This document shows, one piece after another, positions 13,188-25,631 of a stretch of 64,000 nucleotides of DNA. A program made the position numbers and the translations under genes. Origin of the DNA: Nemopilema nomurai. Its lineage: Eukaryota; Cnidaria; Scyphozoa; Rhizostomeae; Rhizostomatidae. The notes under the pieces were generated by a model, which made no database searches, was not told where the DNA came from, and saw nothing but the letters and a program-made list of their open reading frames with translations. Location: NCBI GenBank assembly GCA_003864495.1, contig ML133438.1, positions 682,001 to 746,000 on the forward strand, written 5' to 3'. The stretch's first letter is position 1, and each line of letters opens with the position of its first letter.

Positions 13188-16100
13188 ATGCCACGGAAAA
13201 ATTTATTCGAGATTGGAAGTGAAATTTTTGCGAAATGGCCTGGAACGAGCATGTACTATCCTGGTACTGTGGTAGAAGAATATGACAAGTCAAATGACTC
13301 CTACATGGTGAAATTCGAAAGCGAACCCGATCCTGTAGAGATTCTAGCTAAGAATATATCGGTATGATAATTTCTTTATCTTGATCTAAATTGTAGCCTT
13401 TTCTAAACGTTTCATTTGGCTCGGAATGAAAATGTTTCTCCATGCACAACGTTACTATGCGGTAGTAAAACCAACAACTTTACTCTTGCTGGTTACTATC
13501 AACAAGCTGGTTTCAATACTTATTCACTAAAAAAACAAATAGGCACTGTTTTTGCATCAAAGCAAACAACTGCAGTAACTTTCTACACAAAAAAATCGTT
13601 CGAAAAATTTGACCTCTCTACTTGGAGGTAAACTGCATCAATGGACAACTTACTTTCATAGTCCTCTAAACTGAAATCAAGAACCAACACATCAACCAAG
13701 AAACCAAAGTAGTGAACTTTGATATACATTCAGTCTTGTACTACTACAATCCTTGAAGATATGCTCTTCAAAGCAAATGAAGCTTAAAGACTTCAGTGCA
13801 AACAACATCAAGAAGAGTTCATGTTTGTTTTTTTACACGGTAGAAACCAAGTCAGGTAAGGTCATGGAGAAGCCGCTCTGCATCTCCTGCAAGGACTCCT
13901 GGACGCAAAAGGAGGAGGAGATCAAGGTCTAAATCACCATCAAGATCTCAAAGTCAAAGGTCTCCTTCAAGGAGGTCTCCAAGTCGAAGGGCTAAATCAC
14001 CAGCCATAGAAAAGAAGGAAAGCCCCCTGAAGGAGGAAATCAAAACAGAACAGGTATATATTTTGGTATAGTTTACAATTAAAGTGGAGGCATGTAGTAG
14101 TAAACTTTAAAAACAAGAAAACTATTGATACACATTATTTAGCCAGCAGTTTCAAAACTTCTCTACTCTTCTCTGCCTTAACTGTCAAAATCCTAAGTAA
14201 TAAAGTTTGATTCATGCCTTGATTGCTTTTTTGTTCATTTTCTATGTTTGAATGTTATATATAAAGATAAGTAAATTTATGCACGAGGATTTATGTATTT
14301 ATGTCATGACATGGATTTGGTGTTGTGGAAAAACAGTAAGGATGTCAAGTCAACAAAGAAGTGATTAAGCGATTTGCATCCTCAATGTAGCTTAGAATAC
14401 TACCAAATGCTCTGCCTATATAGCCATAACCTATTTATAATGGGGAATTTTACCAATGCACAAATTACACAAATAGGATGATGCTTTGACACAACAAACA
14501 AAAGTTGAAGATGAGGTGGAAGTTGTTATTTCTGAAAAAGAGAAACAAAGCCGCATGATCAAAGAAGAGCGCTCTGAAACTGTTGTAACAAGAAGAATGA
14601 CGAGATCTGTAGCGAGGCTGCAAGAGAAAGAGGTAGTGGAAGCAGTAAAAGAAGAAGAGCCAACCGAGGAAAAGCAGGAAGAGAGTTGCCAGTGGCATTG
14701 CCAATTGCTTGGGTTGTTATCGATAATTTTGATGCCATTGGCAACTTTGGCATTGGGCTTTGTTTGCAGTGACAAGCTGCAGGGATTCTCTTTTACCAAA
14801 TGGCCAAAACTGCCACAGCCATATATGTTTTTGGATTGGAGGGTGTTCCTTGCTGTTGGTTTCTGGTTTGATCTTCAGTTTCTCCAAACAAAGATCCCAC
14901 TTGGTCAGGTAACATTATTTGCCACTAATATCACATGCAATTCCATCATTTAAATAAGCAATGAAATTTCAATAACTACCAAACATGCTTCATTTAATCT
15001 GAACAGTGTCCTCATTTTTATTCATAATGCACACCTGTGCATATGAAAATAACATGTTTTAAAGCAGTGCTGTAGTTTTGTTCAAAAACACACAAATGGA
15101 ATATAAACTTCTTTCCTTTTTCTGTAATTTGAAATTATCTTGATATATTGACATGCTTTTGTATGGATGTGCACATGCAGGCCTATTTCATCCTATCTAC
15201 ACCAGACTGTTTTGGTTCTCAAAAACGTCATATTTTAACAATATCAGATTGACTTCTAGGTTGTAAAAACCACTGATGCAACAGAAGGAAAACAGCTTTT
15301 ATATAGATGCAATGGTATGTTTTTCTCTCATTCAATGATCTTTTTATCCTATACAGTCGTAAACCTAGCAGTGACAAACATTTTCACAATGACAAGAAAC
15401 AGAAAAACATAATCCTTGCCACCCACAAACTATTAGTTTCCTCCTTTTTCAATAGAGTAGTCTTCCTCTTTTTTAACCAGATACAAATTTCTCTAGCAGA
15501 ACAATCAATAACTTTGTCTATCTATAATCACTCTTTTTATTGTTTGATAGGATTGGTCTCACTACTGCTGCTAGTAACACTTCTTGGTGTTGGTGTGTAC
15601 ACAAAGACAACATTCCTGGTTGCAGAACTGGTTGAAAAACACTTCTTAAGTATCGTTGCATCAGCTGTTTTTGTGTCATTTCTAACATCTCTTATGGTTG
15701 AATTGCACACATCATTGGATTCAAAGTTTAAAGGTCAACGTAAGTATTCATAATATTACTGTAAACTACATTTAAAAGGAGTAATTGTTATATATCCAGA
15801 TTATATGCAAGATGAGAACGAATAATTATTAGATAAATTGCCAATAAGTTAGAATGTGTTCAAAAAACAAGATGATATTTTTATACATTATGGTTATAAT
15901 ACAACTTAATTGGTTATATATATTATAGAAAATTATTTAAGGTGTTGAATGAAAACTGGTTATTGCCTGGTATTCTACTTGCATTTGCAAAGTCTTGTTT
16001 TGGTCTACAAGAAATGATAACTGGACAATGTTTTCCATTTGTATGATTAGTATGAAAACATCCAATAGACAATTGATGAACATGTTTTTTCCATTTCAGG

Positions 16101-18399
16101 GCTATCTCCTGCAAGCTTTTTTAATGGCAGAAAAGCCAACCCAAGTATATTCTCATTTGATATAAAGTTGTGTGCTTCAAAGGCATCATTTTTGTCATGG
16201 GTATGTATAACTGCATTCTATTATACACAGTTTTTTAAGTTGATGATAGCTTATATATATATCATATGTATATATAATGTCTTTTTTATATTTGTAGCAA
16301 TTTACCATTTAATAACTATGAATGGAGTGATATCTGAAACAATTGAGCGAAAAAGGGTTTAAAGATAATTTCCATTCTATAATAATTTAAAAAAAGAATT
16401 ACCTTCTACTCTTTCAAGATTAAAAGATTATAGCAAGATGACTGACTGTCTTTAATGCTCAAAACATTTTATACTGCAAACAACTGACAAAATTATATTT
16501 ATCTGATACTCATAAACCATTGTACAATGATGTCATTCTATCCTACCCAGATGGCACTGAACCTACTGTTTGTCGCAAAGCATTACTCTGATGTTAAAAA
16601 TGACATCAACTGTGCAGCTGTTGCTGTTGCCTTCTTTCAACTGGTTTACATGGCTGGTACATTTATTGTCCTTGAGGTATGATTGAGCATTTGAGCTAGT
16701 TCAGCAGATTTTTTTATGTTTGTGTCCTTTCAAGTAACGAAACATTATAAAACTGAAACAGTTGTAGCAGGTCGCTGGCTACTGGTAAGTTCAAGCAGCT
16801 AGCTAGATGACATAATTCTTGTTTGCTGTTATGTAGGTCTTTTGTTCAGGTAATAAGTGGTTATAATGTGAATTGTGCTTTATATGCTTCTATGACCTTT
16901 CTGCAAAGTTTAGTTCTAGCCTAAGCAGTCAAACTGCCAGGAGCATATTACACTCTGTACTGTCTGTAGGGTTGTCTCTTCTTGGCTCAAATTCTGCCAG
17001 GCCCTAATGTTACCAAGCAAAACTTGGATTAATTGTAGTATGTTGAAGACTACAATTCAACACAGGGTTTTTAATAAAAGAAATTAATATCTTTTGTAGG
17101 AGAATTTTGTGAAAAGCCCATTTTTTATGGAAACTGCTACAGGATTTGGCTTTCTACTGAGCACCATGGCTTTTGTACCTCTCTTTTACTCTATGCAAGT
17201 TCTGTATTTGGTTAAGATGAAGCCCCAGTTGACACATACCATGTGGGCATTGGTAATTGCTCTTGAAGGTAGGTAAACTAAGATACAGCATGCTTCAATT
17301 TAATTTAAGCTCCATTTAATTGAGTTTCATAATATGTTTATCTAAAGAAATATTTTCTTGCATAGAAGATGATAATCATATGATAGATTGATTTTACCAT
17401 TTTTCAGTCTGTGGTTATTACATATTCATCAAAGCAAACAGAGAGAAAGCCGAATTTAGAGCCGACCCCAAGAAAGCCATGAAGAGAGGTTTGTATGTTT
17501 CAAATTAACCCAACTTGCATGTCAAGTTGTGAAATTAACCAGTGAACAAAAAAGACATTGATTTACCTAGTTGCAGTCACAAATATATTACCAATTACAA
17601 CTCTCAATCAGACACCAGACACAAATAGCATCATTCTTAGTGAAAGAATTAAGAAGATAGATAATAGCTGGATGAGTACATGTCTAAATGATTGTTCATA
17701 TTTTAGATTTGAAAGTCGTTTTCACACAAGACGGTAAAAACTTGCTTGCTGATGGCTGGTGGGGAAGACTGAGACACCCTAACTACTTTGGTGATATACT
17801 CATTGCTGTTTCTTGGGCAATTCCAGCGGGTAAGTCTGACTTTTCAATTAACAATTTCTTAATAAGGCCTATCCCTATTCTTTTTGGTACCAGAGACCCA
17901 CCACCATATGTAGAACATGATGATAATTTCCGTTTTTCGATGTATTAATGAATTGGAAATGTTGATGAACAAAGGCGAACGTCTTTCAAGAGAGAAGATT
18001 TGTTGAAAACGGTGTTAACTTTGTATTTATAGCGTTAACCTTACGACCGAATGATAAAAGATTCGTTAAGTTCCATTTGAACAAAGTTTCTCGATTTGAC
18101 TCAGTAAATATCAAAAGATGTATAGCATTTAAATGATGAGTTTAACTTCAAAATGTTTCTAAGAATACGCTCTGGTTAAACGCTCTCGTGGATAAATTGA
18201 CTGAAGAGCTGTATTTCTGATGATCTTTTAAATCGCAGGCTGCAGCCACATTTTGCCTTGGCTATACCCAATCGCTTTGGTGGGGCTGCTTGTTTTTCTT
18301 GCCAAGGAGGATGACAAGCGCTGCGCAAAGAAGTACGGACTCAGCTGGGACGAGTACAAGAATCGAGTCAAATACGTCATCTTCCCGTACGTTTATTAA
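13188..18399 (+). CDS. LBR: Lamin B receptor / delta(14)-sterol reductase
   Basis: Eleven exons join in frame to 606 aa: 13188-13361, 13844-14053, 14477-14908, 15260-15314, 15551-15739, 16100-16200, 16551-16676, 17100-17268, 17408-17488, 17707-17829, 18239-18399. Residues 1-58 form a Tudor domain (AKWPGTSMYYPGTVV). Exon 2 is an Arg/Ser-rich linker (GRKRRRRSRSKSPSRS). Exon 3 has a charged stretch and the first membrane helix. Exons 3-11 give the polytopic ERG24/ERG4 sterol reductase fold, with GWWGRLRHPNYFGD in exon 10 and the C-terminal DDKRCAKKYGLSWDEY...FPYVY that line the NADPH/sterol site. LBR sits in the inner nuclear membrane, binds lamin and chromatin with its N-terminus, and reduces the C14 double bond of sterols. 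Length and order match vertebrate LBR, so Tudor, RS and enzyme parts are all kept. TM7SF2 is excluded because that paralogue lacks the Tudor-RS head. Confidence 0.95.
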
Positions 18400-19676
18400 A
18401 CTTCGCTGATTGAGAAGCGAGCTACGAGTTTTGAAGCATACACGGTCGATTGTCAATAGTTTGATAAACATCAATGGATGTATTGCATTTTGTTCACCGA
18501 AGCAGGAAATAAAAGAAAGTGGTGCTTCGTTTGTGGGTGCCTTGGACAGATGGAAAGCTATCTGAAGAGCTAGTTTAGTCGCTGTTGGACTGGTTGTATA
18601 TTGATGTGAGGGGTTATACTATCAATTGTCTGCTGCAATTGTATCAGCAGACGAGACTTTAATATATGTTCATATGATTGTGAATTAAAGTATTTTATTG
18701 TATATTCACTGTTTTAGAGGTACAAGTTATTTCTAGACGAGCGCATAGAGCCAATCCTTTGCTTCTAGTGGCAAAGAAATCGCTCAAAGTGCAGTTCCTC
18801 GATTCGTAAGCGCTGTCCGGTCGCATTTTGGAAAGCTGAATATTTTGACTAAAGAAACTGTTTCTGTCCGGTTTTCTAAGGAAAACCACCCCTCACAACA
18901 GGATTGATCATTTGGTATAGATACCGTAATCTAATCGGTGTTATGGAAACCATTTAGTTTTTTCCCGGAGAACAGGGTGCAGAACAACCCAGTCCTTCAT
19001 GGGAGCTCTTGCGACGAGTCTTTTTATTTCAACTTGAAGAGTCTGCGTTATTTTTCATCTATTTTAACATCATACTCGATCTTTGTGTGTATATACCTTG
19101 CCTGTGTAACTGTACTGCACGGTTCTTAAGAAATTGTCTAGATGCTGTACCGCTCTGTATTTCTCTCGTCACCACTCTTTCGGCGATTCCGATGAGTAAC
19201 CGGCTTTGCCACGGTTTAAAGAGAAAAAACAGTGGAAGAAGAAAGAATAGAACTGCTGAGCTTAACCATTCCATTTTCAAAATCATTTTGTCTCTGTATA
19301 CCTAGCAATTCGATGCCGTTGTTTCTGAACATTGAACCGTTTAAATCACAAGAACAGTTAACCGTTAAGGCAAATCCAGAACACCGGTATAGTCCCTGAT
19401 TGCAAGAACACTTATTAAAATTGCTCCATAAAAAATACAGCTTCGAAATTAAAAGTCATGTTTATCATACGTCATTTGCTTCGACAAAACATAATTTATA
19501 CTGCACAGCTGCATTCCAGTTTAAATACCTGTTTAAATTGTCTTGCTCAGTAACTCGGAGCCACCACCAGGCCTTTAAGCCCAAAGAAGCATTACTTTGA
19601 ACAAACCTCTGAATTATCTTTGAATTCACTAGAAATGCGCTCCCCGTTGTGAATGGGCGCCTCTTCAAGGCTGGAT
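18400..19676. other. Intergenic region between convergent LBR and TBCB genes
   Basis: The two flanking genes point at each other, so this holds both 3' UTRs. AATAAA at 18508-18513, about 110 bases after the LBR stop, is a likely polyadenylation signal. The small ORFs on either strand overlap one another and show no family signature. Confidence 0.5.
18508..18513 (+). promoter_or_regulatory. Candidate polyadenylation signal of LBR
   Basis: An AATAAA hexamer about 110 bases downstream of the LBR stop codon on the same strand, before the convergent TBCB gene. Confidence 0.45.
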
Positions 19677-22600
19677 CTAAATTTCGTCATCCTCGAATGT
19701 TTCCTCTGGAAAATCACCAGTAGTCACCTGACTTGGACGGACGAAGCCACCATACTTTGGAGGACAGTCAAAGTATCGGTTTCCTTGCACGCTGAAACAA
19801 AAAATCACGAGATGTAGAGAATGAAATGTCGTTACATAGAGGGTACTGACAGTTTATATAATACGTTCTTAATTATCATCCAACACTGTTATTTATGTTA
19901 TTTGTAAAACGGATGTTAGTTTTCGTGTGTACTGATACCAAAATAAGGCGATTGACATTCGGTTATGTACAAAAATAAGAGAAATAATTTCGTCTTCATA
20001 AAAGCGTTCAGATTGCTTCAGGCATAAAGGAGGTTCAGGAAACTGCATTCCGATATGGATATTTGCACACAACAACTCTTTGGATATAATTATGAAGTGT
20101 AACTTTTTGGTACGAAGGAAGAAATGATTAAAGAAAGAAAGAAAGACAAGACCACTTTAGCTGCCTAATAAACTCTTTTGCTGCCTTACCTGCCGTCATT
20201 CTTGCCAACAGGTTCATCATACTTGATCCCTACCCAAACCCCTGGCTTGAACTCTGTAAACCCTACACGAGAAATTAGATGATTACTTGCATTTCTATGA
20301 ATATACTACTTTCAAAGATTTATCGGAAGCCAAAAAGCGATCTTGAGATTCTATGAACTTACTTTAGCTTGACTTTAAGCTAGGTTTACATGGAATCACC
20401 TTGACTCTTCAACTCGCAAAAAAGCTAAACAGCTACCACCTGAGTTCTTTCTTCGTAAAACAGCATTGCATAGTCTAACATACTATATCTCGGGGGGTTA
20501 TTTCAATACAAATGCCAGAGAAAAGTCTTTGGTGACCAATAGCTCCGTGAAACGTTGTCATCAAGAATCATTCTACTAACACTAAAGACTTCTTAATTAG
20601 ACGGGACAAAAATCTAGTCCGAACCATGTATCGTCAAAAACAACTATATGCTCTTTACACGGCAAAAAAGCAATTAGAATGTACTGGAAGTTGTCTGAAA
20701 GCAATGTGGCAATCTGGGCTCCTTTGGGACATCCCAAATGCATTTGCAAGTTAGTAGCAATACATGATTAATTTTATCGTCGAGCTATTTCTGGTTACAA
20801 ATTTGTGATTTACATAACAGACGTTTCCACTTAACAGAGAAAACCACTGTCAAAGCAACACTTACCTACATACATGACTGTCCCTCTTTTGACTGGATGT
20901 TTTGCTACAGTGACTTCACAGCGAGCTCCTTTTTTTATCGATTTACTTTTGGCTTCTTCTTCTAATTCTTTCTGGTTTGCCCTTTCTTCTGCATCTTTTG
21001 CATCCTCAGAATATTTTCCAAGCTTCTTTTGTTTCAGAAAGTTCCTCACTGAATCTGCAATCAATAAAAACAAAGAAACACTGAACTAGGGATTCTAATT
21101 CATGTTCTTCGGGCGATAAGTTAAAACTTTATTCAACTTGAGTAAACTTATAGAAACATGGAAAAGTGGAACAAATAAACTTTTTTGCGTGGTGCCATTT
21201 TGTGTTTGACTTTAAGGCTTTCCTTCATTTCTACATTTTTCAAGTTAGGTTTCCTTATTCACTGAAGTAAAAAGGGTCCATTGCACCCCTGGATGGTAAA
21301 CCTAAATGCTTTCCATACCAAAGATGATGAGTAACTTACTGTAAAATCAACTTGGACAAGTGCATAGCGACTTAACAGCAACACTGAAAAGAGTTAGCAA
21401 GCTGTGGTTCATATTAGTGATAGCGCCACTAAAACTCCACCAAGAACAACCTGCCAAGTGATCATTCTTTCAACTTTTCTATTAGATGTTTCCAGATGAA
21501 ATAAGTAAACTAAAAATCATAATTTGGCACCTGTCTTTTTGTCATATTCTTCACTTGTTATCTCAAACTTTTCCACTTTAGATAGGTCATCAAATTCACC
21601 AACTTTTCTGCTTGGATTCTTATCTATTACCTGTTCAAAAAGACATAGGTCTGTCATGAAAATAGTCAAATTTTGTCGAACTATGATGAATGCTAATACA
21701 TATAAGAGCTGATTTTCAAAGATTTAAGCTTAATGTTCTCTGCCAGTCTCAACTAATCATTATTTCAAAATTACTGGAATTTATGATAATATCGACAATA
21801 ATTGTTGTTGCTTAAATCCTTGAGGTTTTACAATGCAGATATGTTTAATATGGTCGAAGGGACATGCAGAAAACAACCATTTTTAATAAAGATGTGCTTG
21901 ATTTGGGCTGTGTATGATATACACAGGTAAAGAATAGTGGTTTCAAGCTACTTGCAGTGGCAGACTTGTTCAGATTTTTCAGCCAAAATTTTACGGGGGT
22001 TTGGTGGGTGCTGCCAGAATAAATGATAGGTGTGGTCAAAATGACACACTTCATTTTCATCAATGGACTTTTCACTAATGAGTCATTCCGTGTCAATTAA
22101 AAAAGAAATGAAAAAATTCCATTATGGCATTTTGGCAGTTTCAAAAATGTTTTTCAGCAAAAAAAGAATGTATTTTCACACAAAGCCCAGATTCTTACCA
22201 CACATTTGAACTCTACAGCCTTGGTTACTTCTAGTCACCAAATTTCAGCAGGTTATGACAAAAATTCATAACACAGTTACCATTTGAACAATCAACCCAA
22301 AGAAATTTTAAGTTTAAATGGCAAAAACCTAGTAAACTTCAAATGCCCATATATCAATACATAAATAACAGTAATAGGCTTCTGTTGGTCAGCAAAATTG
22401 TCTTCTTTAGGTTACATGACATTGCAAAAGGTGCAGAAACACTTTTGGTGCACTACAAATGGACAGGAATGACTTTTAGCCCAATAATTTGAATTTTATA
22501 AAAAACTTACATGTATTCTCATTCCATCTTCAATATTGTATGAATCCAATGTCATATCATCATTATCCAATGTGAAGACCAATTTATCATTCTTATCATA

Positions 22601-23360
22601 AACTTCAAGGTACATAAACTGAGAGGTAGCTCCTGTTATAAGCTCTAAGTTTCCCTGAAAGAAGGAAAATCATCCTTACACACAACAAAGAAATAATCAA
22701 AGAACCTTCATCATTGGCACTGTAAATTTCTGTTTTTGCCACTGAACAAGAAAATGTTTTTTGGAATGTTAATTTTTTGAATTAGGTGTCTAACTAAATA
22801 AAGATTAAATCAATGGAAACCGTTATGCAACAAAAACTGTCTTTTAGTTTCACTTTTTGATAGGTTCATATAGAGAAAGCAAGAGATAATATCACTGGGT
22901 ATGAAAAATTTCCAAAGATAGACTTGCAATAATGTAGAATTAAAACCTAAGGATTCCTGGATGTAGGATATAAAATTGCTACACCCATACATTGGAATGA
23001 AAATCAACGTACTCTTGAAAATTTTGCAAATTTTCTGAAGGATCTGAAGATTATAGTGTTAGGATTAGCATACGTAGAAGTTGAAATTCTGCTTTACAAC
23101 AGCAAGAGCATCTAGAGAAAGATTTATGAAGTTACGGGTGGATGAAATGACTTTCACATTGGGGATTTATGAACAAATTTAAAAAGCTTACTTTTTGTCA
23201 ACAAATGGTTGAATGATGCAAACAAATATTCATTATTCAAAGTTAAATGCAATTACTACTTTACCTTCAAAGCATAGACTGTAGAATTTGTTTTGAATCG
23301 TCTTTCTGCTCCAAAACTTGAAACATTGCTTGTTATTCTAAGATTCACGACGGATGCCAT
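19677..23360 (-). CDS. TBCB: Tubulin-folding cofactor B
   Basis: Six exons on the minus strand: 23265-23360 (start), 22511-22654, 21531-21630, 20866-21054, 20190-20262, 19677-19791 (stop). They join in frame to 238 aa. The N-terminal half is the ubiquitin-like domain (FMYLEVYDK...DGMRIHVIDKN). A charged coiled-coil segment follows ([13 protein letters not shown]). The C-terminal CAP-Gly domain shows [46 protein letters not shown] and GDFPEE. The protein ends in DEI, the conserved terminal tripeptide of TBCB. It captures alpha-tubulin after the chaperonin and passes it to cofactor E in the cytosol. Length is close to the vertebrate protein (about 244 aa). Nothing is missing. Confidence 0.95.
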
Positions 23361-25631
23361 TTTCTGCGGAAGAATGCATTACTTTTTATTGTGTATTGTA
23401 TACCTATCTCCATATACATATCAAGTCTGTAATAAACAGGCTTCAACACATTCAATCTATTTCATCTTCATAAAAAAGGTGAAATATATACTTTTGATCG
23501 TAAAAAAAGAATTTACTAAATTGGTCGGCTTCAGATATTAAGTACACGAGGTAGGCCTGAAGAACTCGACACGCCCTCTTTATCAAGTGTTAACTGGTCA
23601 TTTATCTACATTCAAATGACAAAGATAAAGGCCGTAATTATTACTCATTCTTAAAACACCACCCTGACCTGTTATCTTGCGTCTGTAACTTTCCCGCTGT
23701 TCCTTCGAAATTGCTGCCAAGGCCAAACAACAAACAATATAGGGCCTCGTATGCGAAACGAAATTGAAATCGAGAGCCTGCGCCTCAGAATTTTTGTGTC
23801 AACTTGAAAACGAAAAGATACACATTGTTCGCGTTTTCCTCTTGCAGGAAGGGCGTAGGAGGCATCTTGAAAGGGGGTTGATCAAAATAGGGGCATATAA
23901 AAATTCCCATTAGTTGGGAGGGGCACTTGTGGATCATATTCTTATGACCTGCCAAAAAAGGGGGGGGGCATGGCCCCTCTAGCCCCCTGGTTTCTACATC
24001 ACTACTTGCAGGCGCTCTTGCTCGCGAAGATATTTCAATCAATGAAGAAAGTCCGTCGCAAAAACATTTCTGGGACTAATAAAGGAGTGATAAAGGAGTT
24101 AATGCAGCAGTTTTGAAAGGCGAGGAAAGCGGACAAATTCAAATCTCCGTGAAGCATTGTAAAAGGGGACTATGTATCAAGGAATGGGTCTGGTACCCAG
24201 AGTACGTCATCTGCAGCTTCTTCTGTCAAATCATCGAAATTTCCCTTTTTAAGTGTTACAATTCTAAATATCATTCCGTTGCATTTTATTTGGTAATTTT
24301 ATTGAAACCGCGGTTTGTATTGTTCTCACCCAATCAGTTTTCATACTTGGGCTGATCGGTGTTTTACGGCTTTACTTCAAGCAAAAGTAAATGGTAAAAA
24401 GCATGTGTGTAAATCCCAGTTGGTCTACGCCCATTATTTCGCCATAACTAGTTTCCGTAATGCTAAACACGGCTTCCAAATGATAAACCGACTCAATTTA
24501 AAATAATTACCACAAAAATTCTTGAAACATTTCATGTCTTGCGCTTATTCCATTTCGGCAGGTTCTTCGTGATGTCCTGATTGTCTGATAGGCTCAGAGT
24601 ACAGAGAGTTAAAAGCAATATCACGTGGGGGAAGTCATAATAGAGATAGATCTGCCAATCTTGAGCATGATCCTCCAGAAAAATTGAAAATGGTTAGGAT
24701 CTAAAGATGCGTTAAGTGCATTTGTATCATTTAGGACACCACAACAGCAGAATTGACTCAGCTAAGAAGTTGAAATTTGTTTCTCGGTAACAACATTTTC
24801 TAAAGGAATTACTAGCAACTAAAGCTTGCGTGAACTGGACAATGTTTAGTGGTGTGGCTGAACAAACAAATGAACAAGGGAAATTTAAACCTGTCCACTT
24901 AAATTTTTGACTGCCTTCAAAATTGACTGAACAACACCTTATATTCACGCTGGATGTTTGACCAGTGCATGTCAGTTAAAAGGCCCAGCCGTTCTCTTAA
25001 GGGGAAGAAGTTCTATACACGAGGAATCACAGTGAAAGTGAAAAAGCCAACATATTTGTAAACGGGCTATTGGGTGATATAGAAAAATATTATTTAATCG
25101 AGTAACAAGTCTGGGTTTTTGCATTTAGCTGTACTATCAAACAGCTGATATGCAAAAGTCATCGGAGTACTTTCTTAATACAAAGAAGGCACAGCCTTCG
25201 AAGCCTCTTCAGATACTCACAAAACACTCTGCCGATCTGAAATTTGGTATTTAACTTCCAAAGCACAAAGAAGGCTAGTGAATTCAGAACTGACTCAGTT
25301 TTTAGAAAATAATAGTGTCATTTTAACGTTAATGCAATTAAGGGACTGTAACTAAATAGACGGCCAATAGTTATTGATTCAAGTACAAGAGAAAGTGAAC
25401 TTATAAGAGGCATATAATAGATGAGAAACCAGCAAAGGAGGTGAGTGGGTTGCATCTTAAAGTCTGGTCAATCTCTTTCATCTGAGATGTCAATCATCGT
25501 AATGATCAACAGAGATATTCACATCTCATCGAGTGAGTTTCCCTTCATAAAGATGGCCTAGGTTCTTTAGCAGCGAAGGATTTGCCAGGTATCGCCAAGA
25601 TGCTGTTGTACTCAACTTATCTGTGTTTTCT
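23361..25631. other. Intergenic region between TBCB and NOP53
   Basis: It holds the TBCB promoter and the NOP53 3' UTR. A G-rich stretch at about 23865-23995 (runs of 5-9 G, then ggcatggcccctctagcccc) looks like a fragment of an interspersed repeat; a similar C-rich and G-rich piece lies near 39105-39170. No ORF resembles a gene. Confidence 0.45.

Noticed and set aside
14431..14799. Minus-strand ORFs opposite LBR exon 3
   Set aside because: They are shadows of the acidic and membrane part of LBR, which has clear homology on the plus strand.
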